Positions 26,537 through 34,697 of a stretch of 64,000 nucleotides of DNA are shown piece by piece. The notes below the pieces were generated by a model. It worked only from the letters and a program-made list of their open reading frames with translations, made no database searches and was not told where the DNA came from. A program made the position numbers and the translations under genes. Source of the DNA: Abyssibacter profundi (GTDB taxonomy: Bacteria; Pseudomonadota; Gammaproteobacteria; Nevskiales; OUC007); contig NZ_QEQK01000004.1 in the NCBI RefSeq assembly GCF_003151135.1, forward strand, positions 124,001-188,000, given 5' to 3'. How positions within the stretch are numbered: position 1 is the stretch's first letter; every line of letters starts with the position of its first letter.

Positions 26537-27541
26537 TCAATCCGCGACCTTGAGTACCAGCTTGCCGAAGTTTTCGCCGGAGAACAGCTTCAGCAGGGCA
26601 TCCGGGAACTGGTCCAGCCCGTCAATGACATGCTCTTGACTGACCATGTCACCGTTGCCCAGCCATGTCGCGAGGTCGTTCACGGCCTCTCCGTAGCGCT
26701 TGGCATAGTCGAACACCACCATGCCGGTCATGGAGGCTCGATTGACCAGCAGTGACATGTAGTTCTTCGGTCCCTCAACCGCGGTGCTGTTGTACTGAGA
26801 GATCGCGCCGCAAATCACGATGCGGGCATGCATGGCCAGGCGGGTGAGCACTGCATCGAGAATCTCGCCGCCAACGTTATCGAAGTACACATCCACCCCA
26901 TCTGGGCAGTGGGTGCGCAGTGCCTTCTTCACGTCTTCGCTCTTGTAGTCGATGCAGGCGTCGTAGCCCAACGAGTCCACCGCATGGCGGCATTTCTCAG
27001 GGCCGCCGGCGATCCCGACGACACGGCATCCCTTGATCTTGGCGACCTGGCCGACAACCTGACCGACAGCGCCCGTCGCGCCGGAGACCACAACGGTTTG
27101 TCCCGCCTCGGGCTTGCCGATGTCGAGCAGACCGAAGTAGGCCGTCATGCCGGGCATGCCCAGCGTACCTAGATAGCGGGGCAGAGGCGCCAGGTTGGGG
27201 TCCACCTTGACGACGCCCTTGCCATCACTCACGGCATAGTCCTGCACGCCGAAAATGCCGGAGACCACATCGCCCTCGGCGAATTTCGGATGGTTGGAAG
27301 CCACCACTCGGGCCACGGACATCGCGCGCATTACCTCGCCAATTCCAACCGGTGGCACGTACGACTTGCCCTCGTTGAGCCAGCCGCGCATGGCGGGATC
27401 CAGCGAAATAAACAGGTTACGAACCAACAGTTCGCCTTCACCGGGAGCGGGCGCCGGTGATTCCGTGAACTCGAAATGTTCAGCGCCCACCATGCCAGCA
27501 GGGCGCGACTTCAGCAGATATTGCCGATTGGTTTCAGTCAT
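26537..27541 (-). CDS. NADP-dependent MDR oxidoreductase (CurA / prostaglandin-reductase type)
   Basis: A 334-residue zinc-free medium-chain reductase of the CurA/leukotriene B4 12-hydroxydehydrogenase group, which reduces the double bond of enones. Signature segments: FISLDPAMRGWLNEGKSYVPPVGIGEVMRA (the family's substrate lobe), the nucleotide-binding VVVSGATGAVGQVVGQVAKIKGCRVVGIAGG, DVYFDNVGGEILDAVL and CGAISQYNST. The last gene of the operon, 12 nt after the acyl-CoA dehydrogenase. In the proposed pathway it would handle unsaturated or keto intermediates; the exact substrate cannot be read from the sequence. Confidence 0.9.
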   Translation of the reverse strand: MTETNRQYLLKSRPAGMVGAEHFEFTESPAPAPGEGELLVRNLFISLDPAMRGWLNEGKSYVPPVGIGEVMRAMSVARVVASNHPKFAEGDVVSGIFGVQDYAVSDGKGVVKVDPNLAPLPRYLGTLGMPGMTAYFGLLDIGKPEAGQTVVVSGATGAVGQVVGQVAKIKGCRVVGIAGGPEKCRHAVDSLGYDACIDYKSEDVKKALRTHCPDGVDVYFDNVGGEILDAVLTRLAMHARIVICGAISQYNSTAVEGPKNYMSLLVNRASMTGMVVFDYAKRYGEAVNDLATWLGNGDMVSQEHVIDGLDQFPDALLKLFSGENFGKLVLKVAD

Positions 27542-27553
27542 GAATTCAATCCT

Positions 27554-28771
27554 TTATCGTGAGATATTCATGTGCTTGGCCAACTCCATCTTGGCGATGG
27601 CATTGCGATGAACCTCATCGGGGCCGTCAGCGAGTTTGAGCGTGCGCAACTGCGCATAGGCATAGGCCAGCCCATAGTCCTCGCTCACGCCACCAGCGCC
27701 GTGGGCCTGGATGGCCCAATCCAGGACCTGGCAGGCCATGGCCGGGGCCGCAACCTTGATCATTGCGATTTGTTTGGCGGCGATCTTATTGCCAACGGTG
27801 TCCATCATGTGGGCCGCGTTAAGCGTCAGGAACCGGGCTTGGTCGATCATGATCCGGGCATCCGCAATGCGCTGGCGCGTGACGCCTTGGGCTGCGATGG
27901 GCTTTCCGAATGCCACACGCTGGGTGGTGCGCTGGCACATTTTTTCCAGCGCACGTTCGGCCGCACCGATGGCGCGCATGCAGTGGTGAATCCGGCCTGG
28001 TCCCAAGCGTCCCTGCGCGATTTCAAACCCACGCCCCTCGCCGAGCAGGATGTGGTCCGCCGGCACGCGAACATTCTTGAACTCGAACTCTGCATGGCCA
28101 TGCGGGGCGTCATCGTAGCCAAACACCGGCAGGTGGCGCTTCATGGTGATTCCGGGGGTGTCCATCGGAATCACGATCATGGATTGCTGCTTGTGACGGT
28201 TCTCGTTGTCGGGATCTGTCTTGCCCATGAAGATCATGACTTTGCAGCGTGGATCCGGCGCACCGGTGGTCCACCACTTGCGCCCGTTAATGACGTACTC
28301 GTCGCCATCGCGGACGATGGAAGACTGGATGTTGGTGGCATCGGATGAGGCGACATCCGGTTCGGTCATCGCAAAGCAGGAGCGGATCTCGCCGGCCAGT
28401 AAGGGCTTGAGCCAGCGTTCCTGCAGTTCTGGAGAGGCATAGCGGGCAAAGACCTCCATGTTGCCCGTGTCCGGGGCAGAGCAGTTGAACACCTCGGGGG
28501 CCCAGAACACCTTGCCCATTTCTTCGCACAGCGGTGCGTATTCGAGGTTGGTCAACCCGGCGCCGTGTTCTGACTCCGGCAAGAACAGATTCCAGAGACC
28601 AGCCGCCTTGGCCTTGGCCTTCATTTCCTCCACGACTTGCGTGGGTTGCCAACGATCATCACCGGCATTCACTTCCTCGTGGTAGCGATGCTCATTGGGA
28701 TAAATGTGTTCGTCCATGAACGCCTTGACGCGGGCGATCAGGTCTTTGGTCTTGTCCGAATGCTCAAACAT
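27554..28771 (-). CDS. Acyl-CoA dehydrogenase, ACAD10/ACAD11 (LvaC)-like
   Basis: A 405-residue flavoprotein of the acyl-CoA dehydrogenase family. Visible: N-terminal helices, [20 protein letters not shown] (flavin-binding segment), [48 protein letters not shown] and the C-terminal [34 protein letters not shown]. The [10 protein letters not shown] and DGPDEVHR signatures are typical of the ACAD10/11 branch, whose bacterial members (LvaC) act on phosphorylated 4-hydroxyacyl-CoA. The start at 28771 has AGGAG seven bases upstream and is better than an ATG 12 codons earlier. It follows the APH-like kinase gene by 161 nt, a wider gap than the rest of the operon. Confidence 0.92.
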   Translation of the reverse strand: MFEHSDKTKDLIARVKAFMDEHIYPNEHRYHEEVNAGDDRWQPTQVVEEMKAKAKAAGLWNLFLPESEHGAGLTNLEYAPLCEEMGKVFWAPEVFNCSAPDTGNMEVFARYASPELQERWLKPLLAGEIRSCFAMTEPDVASSDATNIQSSIVRDGDEYVINGRKWWTTGAPDPRCKVMIFMGKTDPDNENRHKQQSMIVIPMDTPGITMKRHLPVFGYDDAPHGHAEFEFKNVRVPADHILLGEGRGFEIAQGRLGPGRIHHCMRAIGAAERALEKMCQRTTQRVAFGKPIAAQGVTRQRIADARIMIDQARFLTLNAAHMMDTVGNKIAAKQIAMIKVAAPAMACQVLDWAIQAHGAGGVSEDYGLAYAYAQLRTLKLADGPDEVHRNAIAKMELAKHMNISR

Positions 28772-28932
28772 GGAATGACTCCTGAGGACATTGGGTTGGT
28801 CCCGCATCCGTGCAGGCTTGCCAGCCTTCGGCTACGTGGGTTGCGGGCGGGTAAATGAGGGTGAGTTGAAACCAACGGCGTCGCGCCTCTGCGCTCTGGG
28901 CCGGCATTGCAATCGAATCCCGTGGTTGTGGC

Positions 28933-30003
28933 TTATCGCGCCAGAATTTTTTCGACCTGCATCCAGCCCAGTTCGGCCAATGGCCGCGCCCCGCGTCCCA
29001 TGGCTTCAGCCTTTTTGCTGGAGGCGGTGCCCGCTTTCACGCGACCCATGATTCCCTGAAGAATCCCGGCCAGGCGGAACATGTTGTAGGCGATATAAAA
29101 ATCCCAGTGATTCGGATCGATGGGGTCGCGTCCGGTGCGCTCGCAGTACTTGGCCACATAGCTTTGCTCGTCCGGGATGCCCAGCTCGGCGAGGTTGATG
29201 CCGGCCAGGCCACGGAACACACCATGCGGGATGTGCCAGGTCATGCAGTGGTAGGCAAAGTCAGCCAGAGGATGCCCCAGGGTCGATAGCTCCCAGTCCA
29301 GCACCGCCAGAATGCGCGGTTCGCTGGCGTGGTACATGATGTTGTCCAGGCGATAGTCACCATGGACCACCGACACCTCATCGCCTGCGGGGATATTGTT
29401 CGGCAGCCATTCGATCAAGCGGTCCATCGCGTCGATGGTCTCTGTTTCGGATGCCTGGTACTGCTTGGTCCAGCGGGCGATCTGGCGCTCGATATAGTTG
29501 CCGGGCTTCCCGTAATCGGTGAGGCCCACGGCATCGACGTCCACGGAATGCAGCGCGGCGATGGTGGCGTTCATGGCGTCGAAAATGGCCGCGCGGTCTG
29601 CCGGCTCGTGGCCGGGCAGGGTGGGATCCCACATCACGCGACCGTCGACGCAATCCATGACGTAAAACGCCGTCCCGATCACATCCGTGTCTTCGCACAG
29701 GCAGTAGGTCTTGGCCACCGGTACATCGGTGTCCGCCAAGGCGGTGATGACGCGGTACTCCCGGTCGACCGCATGCGCGGATGGCAGAAGCTTGCCCGGG
29801 GGTTTGCGCCGCAACACGTAGTTGCGATTGGGTGTGACCAGTCGGTACGTCGGGTTCGACTGTCCGCCCTTGAACTGCTCGACGGTTAACGGCGTCTGGA
29901 AGTCGGCGATCTGGCTGCTCAGGAATGTGGCCAGGGATGCTTCATCAAACTGATGCCGCTCCTGCACCGGCATGGTCCCGGTGAAGTCTTTTTGATCGCT
30001 CAC
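28933..30003 (-). CDS. APH-like phosphotransferase, ACAD10/11 N-terminal-type (LvaA-like kinase)
   Basis: A 356-residue kinase-fold protein. The core motifs are VVHGDYRLDNIMYH (catalytic loop, HGDxxxxN) and LAVLDWELSTLGHPLADFAYH (metal-binding DWE), with FKGGQSNPTYRL as the glycine-rich loop and a conserved YVLRRKPPGKLLPSAHAVDRE. This matches the domain at the N-terminus of mammalian ACAD10/ACAD11 and bacterial LvaA, which phosphorylates the 4-hydroxyl of 4-hydroxyacyl-CoA so that phosphate can leave. Here kinase and dehydrogenase are separate neighbouring genes. One base separates its start from the stop of the quinone oxidoreductase gene. Confidence 0.9.
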   Translation of the reverse strand: MSDQKDFTGTMPVQERHQFDEASLATFLSSQIADFQTPLTVEQFKGGQSNPTYRLVTPNRNYVLRRKPPGKLLPSAHAVDREYRVITALADTDVPVAKTYCLCEDTDVIGTAFYVMDCVDGRVMWDPTLPGHEPADRAAIFDAMNATIAALHSVDVDAVGLTDYGKPGNYIERQIARWTKQYQASETETIDAMDRLIEWLPNNIPAGDEVSVVHGDYRLDNIMYHASEPRILAVLDWELSTLGHPLADFAYHCMTWHIPHGVFRGLAGINLAELGIPDEQSYVAKYCERTGRDPIDPNHWDFYIAYNMFRLAGILQGIMGRVKAGTASSKKAEAMGRGARPLAELGWMQVEKILAR

Positions 30004-30004
30004 C

Positions 30005-30988
30005 TCAGGCCTCCTGCGGGGTGATGACCAGTTTTCCGGACACCTGACGGTCCATCAGCGCGCGGATGGCCTGGGGCGCTTCGGCCAGCGAGTACGTGCC
30101 TGCAATATGCGGGCGCAGCTTGCCCTCCTGCAGCCAACCGAACAGGGTGCGCAAGTCCTTCATGTTGTTCATCGGTTCGCGCTTGGCATAGTCGCCCCAG
30201 AACACACCGTTGATGTTGCAACCCTTGAGCAAAGCGAGATTCAACGGGATTTTCGGGATCTCGCCATTGGCAAACCCGATGACCAGGAATCGGCCGCGCC
30301 AGGCGATTGCCCGGAGGGCAGCTTCGGAGAATGCGCCTCCGACCGGGTCGTAGATGACGTCGGCGCCTTTGCCGTCAGTGAGTTCACGGACCCGCGTTTT
30401 GAGGTCTTCATCCACATAGTTGATGACCTCGTCGGCGCCATGCTCCTGACAGACCTGGAGCTTTTCGGCGGTTGATGCCGCTGCGATCACCCGAGCCCCC
30501 AGCGCCTTGCCGATCTCGATGGCCGCGATGCCCACGCCACCGGAGGCACCCAGCACCAGCAAGGTTTCACCCGACTGGATTGCGGCGCGGTCGGCCAATG
30601 CGTGATAGCTCGTGGCGTAGGTCATGACGAAGGCCGATGCGGTGACGAAATCCAGCCCCTCCGGCATGGGAACCACTGCACGTGAATCCGCCACCGCCTG
30701 CTCGGCGAAACCACCCCAGCCGGTGAAGGCCAGCACACGATCACCGATGTTGAGATGACCGACCTTGCTGCCTTTGGCCTTGACGATGCCGGCACATTCG
30801 CCCCCGGGCGAGAAGGGCAGATCCGGTTTGAACTGGTACAGGTTCTGGATGATCAGTGTGTCAGGGAAGTTCACGGCCGCACCGTGGACTTCGATGACCA
30901 CCTCCCAGTCGCCCGGTGTTGGGTCGGGCAGGGTGTCGATCTCCAGTGATTCGGGGGGACCGTGGCGCTTGCAGAGCAATGCTTTCAT
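30005..30988 (-). CDS. NADPH:quinone oxidoreductase-family MDR protein
   Basis: A 327-residue zinc-free MDR enzyme. Seen: the N-terminal lobe MKALLCKRHGPPESLEIDTLPDP, VHGAAVNFPDTLIIQNLYQFKPDLPFSPGGECAGIV (family signature), the Rossmann loop LLVLGASGGVGIAAIEIGKALGARVIAAAST, and DVIYDPVGGAFSEAALRAIAWRGRFLVIGFANG. Members reduce quinones or alpha,beta-unsaturated carbonyls with NADPH. In ACAD10/11-type gene clusters of other proteobacteria such an oxidoreductase is a frequent companion; its part in the pathway is unclear. Confidence 0.9.
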   Translation of the reverse strand: MKALLCKRHGPPESLEIDTLPDPTPGDWEVVIEVHGAAVNFPDTLIIQNLYQFKPDLPFSPGGECAGIVKAKGSKVGHLNIGDRVLAFTGWGGFAEQAVADSRAVVPMPEGLDFVTASAFVMTYATSYHALADRAAIQSGETLLVLGASGGVGIAAIEIGKALGARVIAAASTAEKLQVCQEHGADEVINYVDEDLKTRVRELTDGKGADVIYDPVGGAFSEAALRAIAWRGRFLVIGFANGEIPKIPLNLALLKGCNINGVFWGDYAKREPMNNMKDLRTLFGWLQEGKLRPHIAGTYSLAEAPQAIRALMDRQVSGKLVITPQEA

Positions 30989-31015
30989 GGCTGTCTCCTA
31001 GATTTGAATACAGTG

Positions 31016-31861
31016 TTATCGCGTGCCAAGCGGGTTGGTCGGCGCTCGCTGTTCCAAGATGTCTTGCATCCGGGTTTCGACCTGCCGGACGGCACCACCG
31101 TGAGGCAGAATGTAAAAGCGGCCATCGCGCACCGCCTCCATGGTCACCTGGGCGATGTCGGCAGCCGACAACCGCCCGGCTTCGATGGCGGCCTTGACGA
31201 ACTTGGCGTACTCCTCGCCCTGCGGATTGGCATCGGCGTATTCGGCCGGGCGATTGCGTTCGGAGTCGGCGATGCCGGTCTTGAAAAACGCCGGACAGAG
31301 CACCGAGACGCCGATCGCACCCCCCGCGGCCTGCAGTTCGTGGTGCAGACATTCCGACAGCGTGACGACACCGTGCTTGCTCACGCAGTAAACACTGGAG
31401 CCCGGAACCGAACTCAGGCCCGCCAGGGATGCGGTGTTGACGATGTGGCCGGGCTCGCCGGATTCGAGCATGCGTGGCACAAAGCTTTTGACACCATGAA
31501 CCACGCCCATGAGGTTGACGCCCAGCACCCAGTTCCAGTCATCCAGCGTGCTGGTCCAGGTCGGACCCGACACCGCCACACCCGCGTTGTTGAACACGAG
31601 GTGGGCCGCTCCGTAGTTGTCATAGGTGGCGTCACAAAGGGCTTGTACGGCTTCGGCCTTGGATACATCCACCTGCCGGGTGAATTGCTCCGTGCCGTCC
31701 GGCAGCAAAGCCACGGTTTCAGCCAGACCCTGCGCATCCACATCAGCCAGCGCCAAACGCATGTCGGCCTGGGCACAGAGCAGACTGAGTTCGCGCCCCA
31801 AACCGCTACCGGCACCCGTGATGACCGCGACCTTTCCTGTGAGCTCGTTCATGGCGCTCAT
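31016..31861 (-). CDS. SDR-family oxidoreductase
   Basis: A 281-residue classical short-chain dehydrogenase. It has the cofactor motif ITGAGSGLGREL (TGxxxGxG), LVFNNAG (NNAG), Ser in NTASLAGLSSVPGSSVYCVSKHG with catalytic Tyr and Lys (YxxxK), and Asp in ADVDAQG near the second strand, which suggests NAD rather than NADP. The start at 31861 overlaps the stop of the next SDR gene as ATGA. A second in-frame ATG lies three codons later. The C-terminal 40 residues (DGRFYILPHGGAVRQVETRMQDIL) match the SDR5-type hydroxysteroid/hydroxyacyl group. Likely oxidises a hydroxyl of the operon's substrate. Confidence 0.88.
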   Translation of the reverse strand: MSAMNELTGKVAVITGAGSGLGRELSLLCAQADMRLALADVDAQGLAETVALLPDGTEQFTRQVDVSKAEAVQALCDATYDNYGAAHLVFNNAGVAVSGPTWTSTLDDWNWVLGVNLMGVVHGVKSFVPRMLESGEPGHIVNTASLAGLSSVPGSSVYCVSKHGVVTLSECLHHELQAAGGAIGVSVLCPAFFKTGIADSERNRPAEYADANPQGEEYAKFVKAAIEAGRLSAADIAQVTMEAVRDGRFYILPHGGAVRQVETRMQDILEQRAPTNPLGTR

Positions 31862-32628
31862 CCGATGAGGTAGCCGCCGTCAACGGCCAACGTGGTGCCG
31901 GTGCAGTAGCTGGCAGCGTCGGAGGCCAGGTAGAGCACGGCGCCGGCCATTTCGTCTGGCGCTGCGATCCGCTTCAGCGGGACATGCTGCAGCATGGTCT
32001 CGCGGATGCTGTCGTTCTTGACCAGCGCCGAGGCGAACTTGGTGTCCGTGCCACCGGGAAGCAACGCGTTGACGCGGACCTTGCTCGTGCCGAGTTCCTT
32101 GGCGAAGGATTCGGTCATATTGATGACCGCAGCCTTGGTGATCGAGTACACGCCCTGTAGCAGCCCCGGATTTTTACCATTGATGGACGCCACGTTGATG
32201 ATGCTGCCGCCGCCTTGTTCGATCATCATGCGCGAGGCGTGAACGGTCATATAGAAGTAGCCTCGGACATTGACGTCGAGCGTCTTCTGAAACGCATCCA
32301 GCGGCGTGTCGATGGTCGGGCCGAAGTAAGGGTTGGCCGCGGCATTGTTGACCAGGACATGGACCTTGCCGTGCTTGTCGCGCACCGCGTTCCAGAAGGA
32401 CTCAATCTGGTCCATGTCTCCGATATGGCAGGTCAAGGCCTCGGCACTGCCGCCAGCCTCCCGGATGGCCGCGGCAACGGCCTCGCAGCCGTCAATCTTG
32501 CGGCTGGAGACGATGACGTGTGCGCCCGCGCCGGCCAAGGCGTGGGCAATCGCCTCGCCAATCCCTCGGCTGGCACCCGTGACGACCGCAACGCGGCCGG
32601 TGAGGTCGAACATTTCATTCGGTGTCAT
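31858..32628 (-). CDS. SDR-family oxidoreductase (3-oxoacyl reductase/DHRS4-like)
   Basis: A 256-residue classical SDR with cofactor loop VVTGASRGIGEAIAHALAGAGA, SSRK after the second strand (NADP-favouring basic residue), NNAAANPYFGP, catalytic Ser in INVASINGKNPGLLQGVYSITKAA with Tyr and Lys, and the C-terminal YCTGTTLAVDGGYLIG. The NAAANPYFGP motif is typical of the DHRS4-like and ACAD-cluster SDRs. It lies 8 nt after the histidine phosphatase gene and overlaps the next SDR, so the three are one transcript. Confidence 0.9.
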   Translation of the reverse strand: MTPNEMFDLTGRVAVVTGASRGIGEAIAHALAGAGAHVIVSSRKIDGCEAVAAAIREAGGSAEALTCHIGDMDQIESFWNAVRDKHGKVHVLVNNAAANPYFGPTIDTPLDAFQKTLDVNVRGYFYMTVHASRMMIEQGGGSIINVASINGKNPGLLQGVYSITKAAVINMTESFAKELGTSKVRVNALLPGGTDTKFASALVKNDSIRETMLQHVPLKRIAAPDEMAGAVLYLASDAASYCTGTTLAVDGGYLIG

Positions 32629-32636
32629 GTCGCTTC

Positions 32637-33329
32637 CTATCGATAGGTGATGAACGAACGATCACTTGTCTGCTGCAAGTGTGCGAAATTATTGAAATAA
32701 CTGAGGCTAACCTGACCCGGGCGGTAGATGATGCTGGTCACGCTGCTGTTGGCGATTACCCAGTTCAGGCTTTGCATTTGTTCATTGTCCAGTCCGAGCA
32801 CCCATTGCACCGCCGCACCGATGGGGCCGCCGGAGGTGAACACGGCGGTACGACGCCGGCTGTCATCTTCGAGTACACGCTGTAGCGCCGCGACGACCCG
32901 ATCGCGGAACTGCGGCCAGGATTCCTCATACTCGTCGTCGTTGCGTCCCCCCATCCACCGGGCGGTCGCCTGGCTGAACAGTTCCTGAAAGGCCTGTTTG
33001 GGATTGGATTTCTCGGCCACCAGCCGCTGCATGATGCCGCCCTCGGCAAAATCCGGCCGATAGCGAAGCAGCACATCCTGAAAATCGTATTCGTCGAAGC
33101 CACCGTCGATGGCCAGTTCAGGTGGGTTGGGCAGCGCGATCATCGCGCCTTCGGCGGTCTCCCGGTGGCGTCGCATGGTCCCGGCCATCAGGCTGTCGAC
33201 CTGCAATTGGCAACTCGACCACCAGCGCCCGAGTGCCCGCGATTGCTCCACCCCCAGTTCAGACAACTTGTCGTAGTCGGCGGCTCCGAATGAGGCCTGA
33301 CCGTGCCGAACGAGTAGTAACTCGGCCAT
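32637..33329 (-). CDS. Histidine phosphatase family protein
   Basis: First gene of the catabolic operon; 230 residues. The catalytic phosphohistidine is His9 in LLVRHGQASFG, followed by DYDKLSELGVEQSRALGRWW, a second RHRE-type segment (GTMRRHRETAEGA) and the second catalytic region VFTSGGPIGAAVQWVL, in which the usual His after TSG is replaced by Gly-Gly; this deserves care when activity is assumed. Phosphoglycerate-mutase-like phosphatases of this kind are often encoded with ACAD10/11-type kinases, where they could remove or recycle a phosphate. Divergent from the LysR gene across a 93-nt gap. Confidence 0.85.
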   Translation of the reverse strand: MAELLLVRHGQASFGAADYDKLSELGVEQSRALGRWWSSCQLQVDSLMAGTMRRHRETAEGAMIALPNPPELAIDGGFDEYDFQDVLLRYRPDFAEGGIMQRLVAEKSNPKQAFQELFSQATARWMGGRNDDEYEESWPQFRDRVVAALQRVLEDDSRRRTAVFTSGGPIGAAVQWVLGLDNEQMQSLNWVIANSSVTSIIYRPGQVSLSYFNNFAHLQQTSDRSFITYR

Positions 33330-33381
33330 GCGAATCGTATCCCTTTGATAGCGCTGGTCGGAGCATAGGCAGGCCGGTAAG

Positions 33382-33396
33382 ATGAATCCAATGAAT
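33382..33396. promoter_or_regulatory. Possible operator in the divergent LysR/operon promoter region
   Basis: The 93-nt gap between the phosphatase and LysR starts contains ATGAAT-CCA-ATGAAT (direct repeat of six bases with a 3-nt spacer) in an A/T-richer context (33382-33420). LysR regulators usually bind such a shared gap, though a classic T-N11-A palindrome was not clear. Confidence 0.35.
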
Positions 33397-33422
33397 GTTA
33401 TCTATCCGAATGCATAAACGAA

Positions 33423-34358
33423 ATGAATTTAAGGCAGCTTGATTTAAATCTGCTCGTGGTTCTGGACGCCATTTATTCCGAGGGGGGCATTACCGCGGCA
33501 GCCCGACGCCTGCACCTGACCCAGCCGGCGGTCACCCACGCGCTCAACCGCCTGCGTCAGCACTTCGGTGATCCGCTGTTTGTGCGGGAAGGCCGCCAGA
33601 TGCTGCCCACTCCAATGGCCAGAAACCTGATCCGTCCGCTCAAGCGGTCGCTACGAAGCATCGAGATCATGTTGCATGAGGTCGATCGTTTTGAACCGGC
33701 GACGACGCCACGGCGATTCAGCCTGGGGGTGCGCGACGTTTTGGAGTCGGTGCTGTTGCCGCCGCTGATGCGTTCCATTACCAAGGCGGCGCCCCTGGTG
33801 GATCTGGAGGCGGTCCAAACGGTGCGACGCACGTTGGCCAGTGATCTCGATAGCGGCGAGTTGGATGCCGCCATTGATGTTCTGCTGCCCTTGCCGGATA
33901 GCATTCATCGTCAGCGCATTGTGTTTGACCGATTTGTTGTGGTCGCGCGCAAGGGCCATCCGGACGTGGGAAAACGACTGTCACTGGCCACTTATCTGGC
34001 GCAGGACCATGTGCTGGCGACGGTGAGGCGAACCGGCGGAGGGATGGAAGATGTGAGCCTGGCTCAGCTCGGCCAGACTCGTCGAATACGCCTGCGCTGC
34101 CAGCACTACTTCGCCGCATGCCGTGTGGTCAGCGAGACGAATCTGATCCTGACCATGCCGGAAAACTACGCCCGGGTGGCCAATGCCGGGCTCGACAACC
34201 AGGTGTTGCCGGCCCCGGTCGACATGACGCCCCTTGATGGCTACCTCTATTGGCACCGCAACGTTGAGAACGACCCGGCCAATCGCTGGTTTCGTGAACA
34301 GGTGCTGGGCGCACTGCCGGGCGTGCAGGACACCGGCCATCATCAGAATCGCGGATAA
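33423..34358 (+). CDS. LysR-family transcriptional regulator
   Basis: A 311-residue LysR-type regulator. The winged helix spans residues 1-60 (LDLNLLVVLDAIYSEGGITAAARRLHLTQPAVTHALNRLRQHFGDPLFVREGRQM), a near-consensus LTTR sequence of the LeuO/NodD-like branch. The effector domain starts at about residue 90 (RRFSLGVRDVLESVLLPPLM). It is divergent from the catabolic operon, the usual arrangement for a LysR protein that controls its neighbour in response to a pathway intermediate. The peptide/radical SAM genes follow 81 nt downstream on the same strand, so they may lie on the same message or have their own promoter. Confidence 0.93.
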   Translation: MNLRQLDLNLLVVLDAIYSEGGITAAARRLHLTQPAVTHALNRLRQHFGDPLFVREGRQMLPTPMARNLIRPLKRSLRSIEIMLHEVDRFEPATTPRRFSLGVRDVLESVLLPPLMRSITKAAPLVDLEAVQTVRRTLASDLDSGELDAAIDVLLPLPDSIHRQRIVFDRFVVVARKGHPDVGKRLSLATYLAQDHVLATVRRTGGGMEDVSLAQLGQTRRIRLRCQHYFAACRVVSETNLILTMPENYARVANAGLDNQVLPAPVDMTPLDGYLYWHRNVENDPANRWFREQVLGALPGVQDTGHHQNRG

Positions 34359-34439
34359 ACAAGGCTCGAGGCTTGCGCTGCAATGCCGCGAGGGTCGAGG
34401 ATCAACCTGGGGATTGCTTAGAAACAAGGGGAGTGTGTG

Positions 34440-34685
34440 ATGTCGAAGTCGAAGTCAGATGCCTCGTTGCCTTACGACGAGGATGGATTGTCTGCAGCGG
34501 GTTACCACGGGGCCGGCTTTTTGCTGTTGGATCAGCCGGGTGACGCGCCCAAGCTGCCGCCCGCACTGGTTGAGAAGCTCGAAGGCTTGGTGGAGCAGGC
34601 CTGTCATACGGTCTTGCATGAGGCGGCGCAGGCCGATCCGTCGCTGGTGACCATGCATCCGTGGATTCGTGTGATTCCGCGCTAG
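34440..34685 (+). CDS. Candidate RiPP precursor peptide
   Basis: An 81-residue small protein with a strong ribosome site (AGGGGAG seven bases before the ATG at 34440; an in-frame GTG just before it is less likely). The sequence starts with a polar segment, has LLLDQPGDAPKLPPALVEKLEGLVEQA as a likely helical leader (residues 28-54) and ends with VTMHPWIRVIPR. Cys55 is the only cysteine. No known domain was recognised. It is followed after 12 nt by a radical SAM gene, the arrangement of a RiPP precursor and its maturase. The C-terminal HPWIR holds aromatic residues two places before a possible cross-link partner (Trp75-Ile76-Arg77), as in three-residue cyclophane peptides. No protease or exporter was seen nearby. 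The function is an inference from gene order and shape. Confidence 0.6.
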   Translation: MSKSKSDASLPYDEDGLSAAGYHGAGFLLLDQPGDAPKLPPALVEKLEGLVEQACHTVLHEAAQADPSLVTMHPWIRVIPR

Positions 34686-34697
34686 CCGGCCTCACGC

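Noticed and set aside
34359-34439. A consensus sigma-70 promoter for the peptide gene
   Set aside because: No convincing pair of -35 and -10 boxes was visible in the 81-nt gap, so none is annotated.
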